From contig JAQYWC010000052.1 of the NCBI GenBank assembly GCA_030145245.1, forward strand, positions 158,489 to 222,488: DNA of 64,000 bases, given 5' to 3'. How positions within the stretch are numbered: position 1 is the stretch's first letter; every line of letters starts with the position of its first letter. The position numbers and the translations under genes are program-made. Below the pieces are notes generated by a model. The model was not told the origin of the DNA. It saw only the letters and a list, made by a program, of their open reading frames with translations, and ran no database searches. The DNA comes from Desulfobacterium sp. GTDB lineage: Bacteria > Desulfobacterota > Desulfobacteria > Desulfobacterales > Desulfobacteraceae. This document shows, in pieces, positions 1 through 7,978 of this stretch.

Positions 1-428
1 CAAAGCCGGCAAAGCATTCCTACAAAAAACTCGACAAAGAGACGCCCGAGATCATCAGCGGCAGGGGGACCATTCTTCTTGTGGATGATGAACAAGGGGT
101 GATCGAGGTGTGCTCCGAGATGATAGAGAGCCTTGGTTATTCGGTAAAAGCTGTTACCAGCGGCCTTGCGGCTGTGGATCTCATGTCGGAGAAAGGGGGG
201 GATATCGATCTTGTCATCCTCGACATGGTGATGCCGGAGATGAACGGGTTTGAGACCTTTGAACGGATCAAATCCATTGTTCCCGATGCCAAGGTGCTGA
301 TCTCCAGCGGATACAGCAAAAAAGATGATCTTGTGGATATCCTTGACTCAAACCTGGAGAACTTTATTCAGAAACCCTATGGAATGGCGATGCTGTCTGA
401 AAAGATCAATACTGTGTTCGACCTCTGA
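1..428 (+). CDS. C-terminal receiver domain of a hybrid sensor kinase (5' truncated by window edge)
   Basis: The frame is open from base 3, so this is the tail of a longer protein. A charged linker (KPAKHSYKKL...ISGRGT) leads into ILLVDDE, the acidic pocket of a receiver domain. The GTG at 81 is the Val of that strand and not a start codon. The phosphoacceptor Asp lies in VILDMVMPEMNG, the switch Ser in VLISSGYS and the conserved Lys in FIQKPYG, so the receiver is complete. Such a linker followed by a terminal receiver is typical of hybrid histidine kinases of sulfate reducers. The kinase core is outside the window, so hybrid status is inferred. The gene ends at a bidirectional terminator shared with ppaC. 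Confidence 0.8.
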   Translation, partial: KPAKHSYKKLDKETPEIISGRGTILLVDDEQGVIEVCSEMIESLGYSVKAVTSGLAAVDLMSEKGGDIDLVILDMVMPEMNGFETFERIKSIVPDAKVLISSGYSKKDDLVDILDSNLENFIQKPYGMAMLSEKINTVFDL

Positions 429-543
429 TTGTAGCTTTCCGCATATGGATAAATTTTATTTCTTATTGCAGCAGGAAAAGCCGGTATTAATTCGAGGGCA
501 AAGATCTATAGGAAGGAACTGCAGGGGAGGGGGCTGAACTAAG

Positions 544-577
544 AAGGGGTGCAAGGATGTTTATCCTTGCACCCCTT
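544..577. terminator. Bidirectional rho-independent terminator
   Basis: A perfect 15-bp stem (544-558 with 563-577) closes a GTTT loop. It has A-rich sequence on the left and T-rich on the right, so it can stop both the plus-strand receiver gene and the minus-strand pyrophosphatase gene that converge here. Confidence 0.85.
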
Positions 578-590
578 TTGCTGCTAACTA

Positions 591-1511
591 CTATGCAAAG
601 GCTTTTTCAAGGTTGGGAACAACCTGTTTTTTACGGCTCATGACGCCGTCAAGCCATGCTTTGCTGTCCTTGGGAGCCACACCAAAGGCTTTCTCGATGA
701 CAGACTCGTCGTCAGAGGCGATGAGCATCTCGGAACCTTCTTTGATGATGTCTGTGAGGAGAAGGAATACGCTGTGACGTGCGCCTTCTTCCTTGAGGGC
801 TACGATATCTTTCTCAAGATCAGCTTTGACCTTGTCAAGGATGGCGAGGTCGACAACCTCAAGCTGGCCAATGCCGACTTTTTTGCCGTTCATCTCAAAA
901 TCCTTGTAGTCACGGAGGACGAGCTCACGTACAGGTGTTCCGTCAACTGCGGATTTCACCTTGAACATATCCATGCCGAGCTCCTGGGTGTCTGTGATGC
1001 CGGCAAGGGCAGCAAGACCTTCGCATGCCTTTTTATCGGCATCGGTGCAGGTGGCTGACTTGAAGATAACCGTATCACTCAGGATTGCGCAGAGCATGAT
1101 GCCGGCGATATCTTTTGGGATCTCAACGTTATGGAAGTCGTACATGGACTTGATGACTGTACAGGTACAGCCTACAGGCCAGATCCAGCACTCGAGGGGC
1201 TGGGATGTTGTTACGTCACCCATCTTGTGATGGTCGACAATACCGAGAATGTTGGCCTCAGCCAGGTCATCGGGGCTCTGGGCAAGATCAGAGTGATCTA
1301 CCAGGAAGACATCCTTGCCGGCATAGGAAGTGACAACGGCAGGTGCTGCAACGTTGAACTTCTCAAGTACGAATTTTGATTCAGGTGTCAGGTCTCCCTG
1401 CATCGCAGGTGCGATGTCCTGGCCGAGTTTCTTCTTGAGATCAGCCAGGGCGATTGCAGAACAGACAGAGTCTGTATCGGGATTCTTGTGACCAAATACT
1501 AAAATTGACAT
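591..1511 (-). CDS. ppaC: Manganese-dependent inorganic pyrophosphatase (family II)
   Basis: Hydrolyses pyrophosphate to two phosphates in the cytosol, pulling sulfate activation and biosynthesis forward. In sulfate reducers it removes the PPi made by ATP sulfurylase. The 306-residue length is normal for family II. Visible DHH-family motifs are GHKNPDTDSV at the N-terminus, a central VDHS, GIVDHHKMGD (the DHH triad binding Mn), and a C-terminal DHHA2 domain ending in SRKKQVVPNLEKAF. ATG at 1511 is preceded by a good ribosome site (GGAGGC on the minus strand). Monocistronic, ending at the hairpin at 544-577. No CBS or DRTGG insert is present, so no adenine-nucleotide regulation is expected. 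Confidence 0.95.
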   Translation of the reverse strand: MSILVFGHKNPDTDSVCSAIALADLKKKLGQDIAPAMQGDLTPESKFVLEKFNVAAPAVVTSYAGKDVFLVDHSDLAQSPDDLAEANILGIVDHHKMGDVTTSQPLECWIWPVGCTCTVIKSMYDFHNVEIPKDIAGIMLCAILSDTVIFKSATCTDADKKACEGLAALAGITDTQELGMDMFKVKSAVDGTPVRELVLRDYKDFEMNGKKVGIGQLEVVDLAILDKVKADLEKDIVALKEEGARHSVFLLLTDIIKEGSEMLIASDDESVIEKAFGVAPKDSKAWLDGVMSRKKQVVPNLEKAFA

Positions 1512-1713
1512 AAAGCCTCCTAATTTATATATGCACAGTTTGCATTAATTTGACGACCAATATAACCATTGACCATCCGTATCGTATTTACGTGTTATTG
1601 TCTGCCGTTAGACAGACCACGTTTCTTATAAAATGGATTTGCGAGATACACAAGGAAAATTTTATTTAGTGATCCGGGGTCCGCCTGTACTGGTTTGAAG
1701 ATCCTGCCCAGGG

Positions 1714-2355
1714 TCAGAACCCTTGCTTCTTTCCGATGTAGTAAAACCCGTTTGAACGGTGCTGGTGCATGGTGGCAAACACGGTCTCTTTAAATATCAG
1801 CTCCTCAAAAGCATTTGTCAGCTGAACCATGTGATTTCGGCTGTGGTGGCGGAGCACAGCGCCGTCATCAAGTTCGAAAACACCGTAACTGCCTCTGTTG
1901 CACCGATTGTAACGCTCCTGGTTGCGCGGGTCTGTGTTTATCATGAAGTCGGTGATGTAAACGATCCCGTTCTCCTTGAGCACTCTGTTGATCTCGCCCA
2001 TGATCAACTCCTGGTGACTGTTATCCGGAATGCAGGTCAGCACCGCCATGAGGACCACCGCATCAAAGCTGTTGCTCCTGAAGGGAAGGGCAGGGCTTGC
2101 CTGGGCAAAATCAAGGCCGGGCAGGGACGATTTGCCCTGTTTAACCATCTGCCAGGAAAAATCGACACCTGTGATGTCGCTGTACCCCTGTCGGAAAAGC
2201 TGGTCCATGATGCGACCGTACCCACACCCGATATCCAGGAGAGTCGCCTGTTGCGATACATGGGCTTTGAAGAGATCAATATCAAGGGGGGTGGAAAATG
2301 TCGTGCCTGTGGCTTTTTTGTCCCAATAGTGTTTCTGGTCTTCGGGGATTTCCAT
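1714..2355 (-). CDS. Class I SAM-dependent methyltransferase
   Basis: A 213-residue cytosolic protein with the Rossmann methyltransferase signature. Motif I is LLDIGCGYGRIMDQL near residue 38, the acidic end of the second strand is ITGVDFS, and motif IV is FDAVVLMAVLTCIPD, followed by INRVLKENGIVYITDF. This resembles the UbiE/Methyltransf_11 type acting on small molecules. The substrate cannot be read from the sequence. It stands alone between ppaC and a plus-strand operon. A half-copy of a GGGGTCAGGC repeat lies just upstream of its start. Confidence 0.8.
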   Translation of the reverse strand: MEIPEDQKHYWDKKATGTTFSTPLDIDLFKAHVSQQATLLDIGCGYGRIMDQLFRQGYSDITGVDFSWQMVKQGKSSLPGLDFAQASPALPFRSNSFDAVVLMAVLTCIPDNSHQELIMGEINRVLKENGIVYITDFMINTDPRNQERYNRCNRGSYGVFELDDGAVLRHHSRNHMVQLTNAFEELIFKETVFATMHQHRSNGFYYIGKKQGF

Positions 2356-2374
2356 GGCTTGCTCCTATTAATAT

Positions 2375-2430
2375 GGGGTCAGGCTTTCCTTGTTGCACTT
2401 TTTGCCAGTCTGAGTATCAAATTCAGGTGA
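2375..2430 (+). repeat. Half-copy of a GGGGTCAGGC REP-like element
   Basis: The stretch begins GGGGTCAGGCTTTC and continues with CTTTTTGC and ATTCAG at the same spacing as the left half of the complete palindromic element at 35498-35582. The right half is missing or decayed. It lies in the divergent gap between the methyltransferase and the 2519 gene. Confidence 0.55.
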
Positions 2431-2518
2431 AAAGCACAATGTTCGTCATAAACGGACCAGGCTGGAAAATTATAACAGGTTGCATATATACGGTGGTCTG
2501 TGCTATTTATTATAGGTT

Positions 2519-2851
2519 ATGAAACAGTATCTAATTGACGGGCTCAGACCCCAAGACCAAGAACGATTGAAACATTACCTTGATGAAAACTACGGACCCT
2601 GCGATCTCGGAGCGATCTACTGGGTGGAACTGGATCGCGATCTGCTGACTCCGTTGCAGAAAGAGCACAGCAAATGCGGCCCCCACCTCTTCGCCCTGGA
2701 GCTTGGCAAGTCAACCCTTGCCTGCGAACTGCTCGTGAGGATACGAACAAACATCAAATGCGACTGCATGGGTTATGCAACCCCCGGGCAGCGGGAGTGG
2801 CTCATCTCTTTAGTTGACGCCGTGTTGGAGAAACTTGAAATCGCAATTTGA
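2519..2851 (+). CDS. Conserved hypothetical protein, 110 residues
   Basis: I do not recognise this family. The protein is soluble, acidic and mostly helical. Its N-terminus (MKQYLIDGLRPQDQERLKHYLDENY) looks amphipathic, and the middle holds CGPHLFALEL, then a KCDCMGYATPGQREW stretch with two closely spaced cysteines. It starts 18 bases upstream of rnj in the same direction and is probably the first gene of the rnj-ftsK operon. The tight spacing and codon use like its neighbours support a real gene. A link to RNA metabolism would be guesswork. Confidence 0.65.
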   Translation: MKQYLIDGLRPQDQERLKHYLDENYGPCDLGAIYWVELDRDLLTPLQKEHSKCGPHLFALELGKSTLACELLVRIRTNIKCDCMGYATPGQREWLISLVDAVLEKLEIAI

Positions 2852-2869
2852 TTCCTGGAGACCTTTAGG

Positions 2870-4519
2870 ATGTTAAAAATAATCCCCCTTGGGGGTTTTG
2901 GTGAGATTGGCCTTAACATGATGGCCGTCGAGTATGACGAAACCCTCTTTGTCATAGACGCTGGCCTTATGTTTCCCGAAGATTACATGCTTGGCGTCGA
3001 CATTGTCATTCCTGAGATGGAGTATCTGAGGGCGAACCGGGACAGGTTTAAGGCGGTTGTACTCACCCATGCCCACGAGGATCATGTGGGCGCCATTGCC
3101 TATCTCCTGAGGGAATTCTCCGTTCCAGTGTTCGGTACACCGTTTACCTTGAGCATCGTAAAAAACAAGCTCAGGGAATTTGACCTCCATAACGTGGCCG
3201 AACTGCACCAGGTGACACCCAGCGACAAGATCGATATCGGTCCCTTTGAGATCGAGTTTATCCGGGTGAGCCACAGCACCGTGGACGTGGTGGGGCTTGC
3301 CATCCGATCTCCCGAGGGCCTGGTGGTCCACACCGGAGATTTTCGGATCAATCACTGCTTTGACATGTCAAACTGTACGGATATCTCACGGTTTTCCAAG
3401 TGTGGCGACGAAGGGGTGCTTGCCCTTCTTTCCGACTCCACCAACGTGGAGAAGGAGGGGTATACCGAGTCGGACCAGAAGGTTAAGGAAAGCCTGGCCA
3501 AAATCGTGGCAAGGAGTGAAGGCCGGGTGATCATCGCCCTGTTTGCCTCCAATGTCTTCAGGATCGGACAGATCATCGAAATCGCCCTGAAGAACAACCG
3601 CAAGATCGTGTTCAACGGCAGGAGCATTGAACAGTCCGTGGCCGTTGCCAAGGAGCTTGGTTACATTGACTGGCCCGCTAACATGTGCATGGACGTCAGG
3701 AGGGTCAAAACCATTCCGAACAACCGGGTCCTGGTGATCACCACAGGCAGCCAGGGTGAGCCCATGTCCGCTCTTTCCCGCATGGCCACAGGGTTTCACA
3801 AGCATTTGAACATCAAGAAGGGCGACACGGTTGTCCTTTCCTCCAAATCCATTCCCGGCAATGGCAAGGCCATTTCAAACATCATCAACAACCTCTACCG
3901 CAGGGGAGCCGAGGTGATCTACGACAGGGTCGCCAAGGTCCATGTCTCCGGGCATGCCTGCCAGGAAGAGCTCAAGCTCATGATGAACCTGACAAAGCCC
4001 AAGTACTTCATCCCCATCCACGGCGAGTACCGGCATCTTATCATCCATGCACGGCTTGCCGAAAAGCAGGGGATCCCGAGGGAAAATGTCCTGGCTGCGG
4101 AAAACGGCAATGTGATCTGCTTTGATGACAAGGGGGGCAGGATTGAAGGCCAGGTGGACACCGGCAGGGTGCTCATCGACGGCAAGGGGGTCGGCGACGT
4201 GGGACGAAGCGTCCTCAAGGAGCGTCGCAACCTTTCCGAGGACGGCCTCGTGGTTGTCACCATGATCATCGATGAGGAAACAGGGATCGTGCTCTATGGT
4301 CCGGAACTTATCTCCAAGGGGTTTGTGTTCGGGGCCGAGACCGGCTACCTTGTGGACGACGCCCAGTGCGTTATCCTCGAGATCGTGGAAGAGGTGGAGG
4401 TGGGCAGCAAGTCCAGGGTGGATGTGATCCGTTCCAAACTCCAGAAAGCCTTGAAACAGTATTTCTTCTTCACCATCAGGCGTAGGCCCCTGGTTCTGCC
4501 AATCATCATCGAAGTATGA
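2870..4519 (+). CDS. rnj: Ribonuclease J
   Basis: Metallo-beta-lactamase/beta-CASP ribonuclease with 5'-3' exonuclease and endonuclease activity in mRNA decay and rRNA maturation. 549 residues matches the family. Zn-binding residues appear in LTHAHEDHVGAI (motif 2), VVHTGDFRI (motif 4 region) and VSGHACQEEL (beta-CASP motif C). IHGEYRHL follows, then a C-terminal domain ending in RRRPLVLPIIIEV. The start has GGAGACC at ordinary spacing. The last four bases overlap ftsK (ATGA), suggesting translational coupling. Presence of RNase J is typical of Desulfobacterota. Confidence 0.95.
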   Translation: MLKIIPLGGFGEIGLNMMAVEYDETLFVIDAGLMFPEDYMLGVDIVIPEMEYLRANRDRFKAVVLTHAHEDHVGAIAYLLREFSVPVFGTPFTLSIVKNKLREFDLHNVAELHQVTPSDKIDIGPFEIEFIRVSHSTVDVVGLAIRSPEGLVVHTGDFRINHCFDMSNCTDISRFSKCGDEGVLALLSDSTNVEKEGYTESDQKVKESLAKIVARSEGRVIIALFASNVFRIGQIIEIALKNNRKIVFNGRSIEQSVAVAKELGYIDWPANMCMDVRRVKTIPNNRVLVITTGSQGEPMSALSRMATGFHKHLNIKKGDTVVLSSKSIPGNGKAISNIINNLYRRGAEVIYDRVAKVHVSGHACQEELKLMMNLTKPKYFIPIHGEYRHLIIHARLAEKQGIPRENVLAAENGNVICFDDKGGRIEGQVDTGRVLIDGKGVGDVGRSVLKERRNLSEDGLVVVTMIIDEETGIVLYGPELISKGFVFGAETGYLVDDAQCVILEIVEEVEVGSKSRVDVIRSKLQKALKQYFFFTIRRRPLVLPIIIEV

Positions 4520-6744
4520 AAAAAGAGATAACCGGCATTCTGTTCGCGTTTCTCGTTGTCCTGACAACGATAAGCCTTGCCTCCTACAGCCCGGTGGATC
4601 CTTCGGTGAACACCCGCATGTTTGCGGCCCACAATCATATCCAGAACAGCTTTGGCCTGGTGGGCGCCCATCTGTCAGGCCTGCTGGTCGCCCTGTTCGG
4701 CCTTGGGTCCTTCTGGGTGCCTGTCCTGATGCTGCTCTGTTCCGTGTGGTACTTCCGGGGGCGATCCAACCGGATCATCGGGTTGACCCTGGGCGGGGGG
4801 ATACTCCTGGTGATTTCCACGGGAAGCATGCTTACGCTTATCCAGGATAGCTATTCTTTGGGGGGACGGGTTTACTCGTCCGGAGGCCTCCTGGGAATTC
4901 CCTTTGCCTCGTTTTTACTGGAATACGCCAACCCCACCGGCTGTGTCATCATTCTCCTGGTCCTATTTGTGATCGGGTTTGTCCTCACAACCGGTATCTC
5001 CATGGTGACCGTGTTGCTCTTTGTCAAAGGGTGTTTCCTTCGCTTTGGGCGTTTTGTGGCAAAACAGGTAACAACCCTTGCCGCCCGATGCAAACAAACG
5101 GTTGGCCAGTGGAAAGAACAACGGAAAAAACGGGTCAGGACCATTGAGATCAAACCCCTTGAACCGGAAAAACAGAAGAAACTCTTCAAAAAGCGCAGCT
5201 CTCCTAAAAAGATGCTTGAAAAAGCGATCCATGCTGAACCGGTCATCACCCAGATAGAACCCCCGCCCCCGGCGCGGAAAGCCCCGGGCCAGGCCAGGGA
5301 TCTGAGGGAACGATCCGGATTTCAGCTTCCCCCGGTCTCGTTGCTCAACGAGAAAAAAGCGTCAAAACGGAGCGTCAATATTGAGCTTTTGAGGCAAAAA
5401 GGGGAGATCCTTGAGAAGAAGCTGACCGATTTCGGCGTTTCCGGGGAGGTGGTGGAGATCATGCCCGGACCTGTTATCACCACCTTTGAGTACCGGCCGG
5501 CCAAGGGGGTGAAGATCAGCAAGATCGTTAACCTGACCGACGACCTGGCCCTTGCCCTGAGTGCCTTGAGTATCCGGATCATCGCCCCCATTCCCGGAAA
5601 GGATGTGGTGGGGGTGGAGATTCCCAACGAAAAGCGGGAGTTTGTTTCCCTGAGGGAGATTCTTACCTCCACGTCATTTGTGGACTCGGCTTCAAAGCTG
5701 TCCCTGGCCCTTGGCAAGGATATTGTGGGCGTTCCCATTGCGGCTGCCATGGACCGCATGCCCCATCTGCTCATCGCAGGGGCCACGGGCACGGGAAAGA
5801 GTGTCGGTCTTAACTCCATGATCATCAGCCTCCTCTACAAGGCCACGCCTGAAGAGGTCAAGTTCATCATGGTGGATCCCAAGCGTATTGAGCTGTCGGT
5901 CTACGACGGCATTCCCCATCTTATCTCACCCGTGGTCACGGACATGAAAAAGGCCACCAATGCCCTGTTCTGGGCGGTGCGGGAGATGGAAAGGCGCTAT
6001 GAACTCCTGGCAAATAATGGTGTCAGAAACATTCTCCAGTACAATGAACTTGTGGAAAAGGGCGGGACAAAGGACGCTGAAGAGGGTGAGGCCGAGAAAC
6101 TGCCCTATATCGTTGTGATCGTGGATGAGTTTGCCGATCTCATGATGGTGGCCTCCAAGGATGTGGAGTCGGCCCTCATACGCCTTGCCCAGATGGCAAG
6201 GGCTGCCGGCATTCATCTGATCCTTGCGACCCAGCGGCCGTCCGTAGATGTGCTTACAGGCATCATCAAGGCAAACTTTCCCACGCGAATCTCTTTCCAG
6301 GTGTCCTCCAGGATCGATTCCCGGACCATCCTGGACTCCAACGGTTCGGAGCGGCTTTTGGGAAACGGTGACATGCTATTTCTGCCGCCGGGAACCGGAC
6401 GGCTCCAGCGAATCCAGGGGGCCTACATCTCAGAGACCGAGATCGCAAGGATCACGGCATACCTCAAGGAGCAACAGGCGCCCCAATATGTGGAGGATGT
6501 CACCGAACGGGCAGAGGATGCCAGTGGTGAAAGTGAAGAGACTGAGTATGATGAAAAGTACGACGAGGCCGTGGCCCTTGTCACAAAGAGCAGGCAGGCT
6601 TCCATTTCAAGTGTCCAGCGCCATCTGAGGATCGGCTACAACCGGGCGGCAAGGATAATTGAGGTCATGGAAAAAGAGGGAATCATCGGCCCCCAGGAAG
6701 GGGCGAAACAGAGGGAGGTACTTGTAAAAGACTATGGGAATTGA
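4516..6744 (+). CDS. ftsK: DNA translocase FtsK/SpoIIIE
   Basis: Septal DNA pump that clears chromosome termini at division. The 742 residues divide into an N-terminal membrane domain (hydrophobic segments near residues 8-25, 50-75, 82-105, 135-170), a short basic/proline linker (about 185-270), the RecA-like motor with Walker A GATGTGKSV and Walker B IVVIVDEFADLMM, an ATQRPS loop, and a C-terminal winged-helix gamma domain (RQASISSVQRHLRIGYNRAARIIEVME) that reads orientation sequences. The linker is far shorter than in E. coli. Starts inside the end of rnj (ATGA overlap) and overlaps the next gene by 11 bases. Confidence 0.95.
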   Translation: MKKEITGILFAFLVVLTTISLASYSPVDPSVNTRMFAAHNHIQNSFGLVGAHLSGLLVALFGLGSFWVPVLMLLCSVWYFRGRSNRIIGLTLGGGILLVISTGSMLTLIQDSYSLGGRVYSSGGLLGIPFASFLLEYANPTGCVIILLVLFVIGFVLTTGISMVTVLLFVKGCFLRFGRFVAKQVTTLAARCKQTVGQWKEQRKKRVRTIEIKPLEPEKQKKLFKKRSSPKKMLEKAIHAEPVITQIEPPPPARKAPGQARDLRERSGFQLPPVSLLNEKKASKRSVNIELLRQKGEILEKKLTDFGVSGEVVEIMPGPVITTFEYRPAKGVKISKIVNLTDDLALALSALSIRIIAPIPGKDVVGVEIPNEKREFVSLREILTSTSFVDSASKLSLALGKDIVGVPIAAAMDRMPHLLIAGATGTGKSVGLNSMIISLLYKATPEEVKFIMVDPKRIELSVYDGIPHLISPVVTDMKKATNALFWAVREMERRYELLANNGVRNILQYNELVEKGGTKDAEEGEAEKLPYIVVIVDEFADLMMVASKDVESALIRLAQMARAAGIHLILATQRPSVDVLTGIIKANFPTRISFQVSSRIDSRTILDSNGSERLLGNGDMLFLPPGTGRLQRIQGAYISETEIARITAYLKEQQAPQYVEDVTERAEDASGESEETEYDEKYDEAVALVTKSRQASISSVQRHLRIGYNRAARIIEVMEKEGIIGPQEGAKQREVLVKDYGN

Positions 6745-7348
6745 TATTGAATTTTCAGAGACCATCAAGGGGTTCATGGCTGATGACGAAGCCGCAAAAC
6801 TTTACGAGACAGCACTGGACGCGGCAGAATTCGGTCCCTGCCTGGAGATAGGCTCCTACTGCGGAAAATCCGCCTATTTCATCGGCAAGGCCTGCATGGA
6901 ACGGGGAGGCATCCTTTTTTCCGTGGACCACCACAGGGGATCGGAAGAGCAGCAGCCGGGGGAGGAGTATTTTGATCCCGATCTGTTTGACACGGCCCTT
7001 GGCCGGGTTAACACCCTGAACCTGTTTCAGGATACCCTGGAACGGGCAGGGCTTTCCCAGGCCGTGGTACCCATGGTTGCCGACTCCTCAGTTGCAGGGA
7101 AGCTGTGGTCCACCCCCCTGTCCCTTCTCTTTATCGACGGTGGCCACAGCTTTGAGGCAGCCGTTAATGATTATGCGCTCTGGTCTCCCCATATCATGGA
7201 ACAGGGGTTCCTTGTGATCCACGATATCTTTTTTGATCCGGCCGAGGGAGGGCAGGCGCCCCGGCAAATTTACGAGACAGCACTGGCATCCGGGGCGTTT
7301 GAAGCTGTGTCCGTCACCAGTACCCTGGGAGTATTGAAGCGTCGCTGA
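6734..7348 (+). CDS. Class I SAM-dependent methyltransferase (Methyltransf_24-like)
   Basis: A 204-residue protein with an SAM-binding motif (GPCLEIGSYCGKSAYFIG), a second acidic strand (LFSVDHHRG) and the diagnostic LLFIDGGHSFEAAVNDYALW of the Methyltransf_24 family, whose members often act on small molecules or glycans. The start lies 11 bases inside the 3' end of ftsK, so it is probably translationally coupled to it. The substrate is unknown, and coupling to ftsK does not by itself imply a role in division. Confidence 0.8.
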   Translation: MGIDIEFSETIKGFMADDEAAKLYETALDAAEFGPCLEIGSYCGKSAYFIGKACMERGGILFSVDHHRGSEEQQPGEEYFDPDLFDTALGRVNTLNLFQDTLERAGLSQAVVPMVADSSVAGKLWSTPLSLLFIDGGHSFEAAVNDYALWSPHIMEQGFLVIHDIFFDPAEGGQAPRQIYETALASGAFEAVSVTSTLGVLKRR

Positions 7349-7392
7349 TCTGTTGATCTGATGCTAACAGGAGAAGAGGGTGCAGAAAATCC

Positions 7393-7432
7393 TTGACCAA
7401 TGATGATAAATGAATGTATGAATAGGTGTTCA
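7393..7432 (+). promoter_or_regulatory. Probable promoter with SmtB/CadC-type operator for the arsR-family gene
   Basis: A TTGACC -35 box (7393-7398) and TATGAA -10 box (7417-7422) are 18 bp apart. Overlapping the -10 box is TGAATAGGTGTTCA (7419-7432), whose reverse complement TGAACACCTATTCA fits the 6-2-6 pattern I recall for SmtB/CadC-family operators (TGAACA-nn-TATTCA). It also forms a perfect TATGAA/TTCATA inverted repeat (7417-7422/7429-7434 region). This suggests autorepression by the downstream gene. Confidence 0.6.
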
Positions 7433-7451
7433 TATGAATGAGGGAACACGT

Positions 7452-7811
7452 GTGGATATGGCTGGAGACGATGTCTGTAAAACGGTTTGTGTTCACAAAG
7501 AGGCTGTTGATGCCGTAAAACAGTGTATGGTCGGAGATAATACCCTTCGGGAACTGGCCGAGCTGTTCAAGGTGCTTTCAGACCATACAAGGATACGGAT
7601 CCTCCATGCGCTTTTGCATGCTGAACTTTGCGTGTGCGATCTTGTGGATGTTCTTGACATGAATCAGTCGGCCGTGTCCCACCAGCTGAGGGTGCTTAGG
7701 ACGGCAAAGGTTGTCAAGTACAGGAAAGAGGGCAGGAATGTCTATTACAGTCTGGATGACGACCATATATTTTCCCTGTTGCGGGACGGTATGGACCATG
7801 TGATGGAGTAA
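7452..7811 (+). CDS. ArsR/SmtB-family metal-sensing repressor (CadC-like)
   Basis: Winged-helix repressor released from DNA by metal ions. Counting from the longest possible start at 7434, it has Cys15-x3-Cys19 (CKTVC) and Cys66-x-Cys68 (ELCVCDL), the two pieces of the CadC-type thiolate site. The recognition helix is QSAVSHQLRVLR and the wing is YRKEGRNVYYSL. I prefer GTG 7452 (or ATG 7458) as start, because GAGGG at 7440 sits 6-7 bases before it, whereas ATG 7434 has no ribosome site and touches the operator. The Cys pattern points to Cd/Pb/Zn-type soft metals. Likely target: itself and the permease downstream. Confidence 0.85.
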   Translation: MDMAGDDVCKTVCVHKEAVDAVKQCMVGDNTLRELAELFKVLSDHTRIRILHALLHAELCVCDLVDVLDMNQSAVSHQLRVLRTAKVVKYRKEGRNVYYSLDDDHIFSLLRDGMDHVME

Positions 7812-7886
7812 GTTTTCATGTGCGCCACGGGATGGATCATGTGGTGGTAAAAAAATGGGATGGTCCGGGAGTGACCCGGGCCCTGA

Positions 7887-7911
7887 AGGGCAGGTTTTCT
7901 GCTCTTTTTTT
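7887..7911 (+). terminator. Rho-independent terminator after the repressor gene
   Basis: AGGGCAG pairs with CTGCTCT (one G-T pair) around a GTTTT loop, followed directly by a T run. It separates the repressor transcript from the permease, implying the permease has its own promoter. Confidence 0.7.
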
Positions 7912-7921
7912 AACAAAAATA

Positions 7922-7952
7922 TATGAATAGGTACGCATGTTTTCATGTGTTT
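7922..7952 (+). promoter_or_regulatory. Second operator-like site upstream of the metal permease
   Basis: TATGAATAGGT (7922-7932) is an exact 11-base copy of the left part of the repressor's own operator (7417-7427) and is followed by a looser TTTTCATGTG arm. Its place between the terminator and the permease start suggests the same repressor controls both transcripts. The right half-site is weak, so binding is inferred. Confidence 0.45.
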
Positions 7953-7978
7953 GAATTGGGTTAAGGGGTGGTTGTAAG

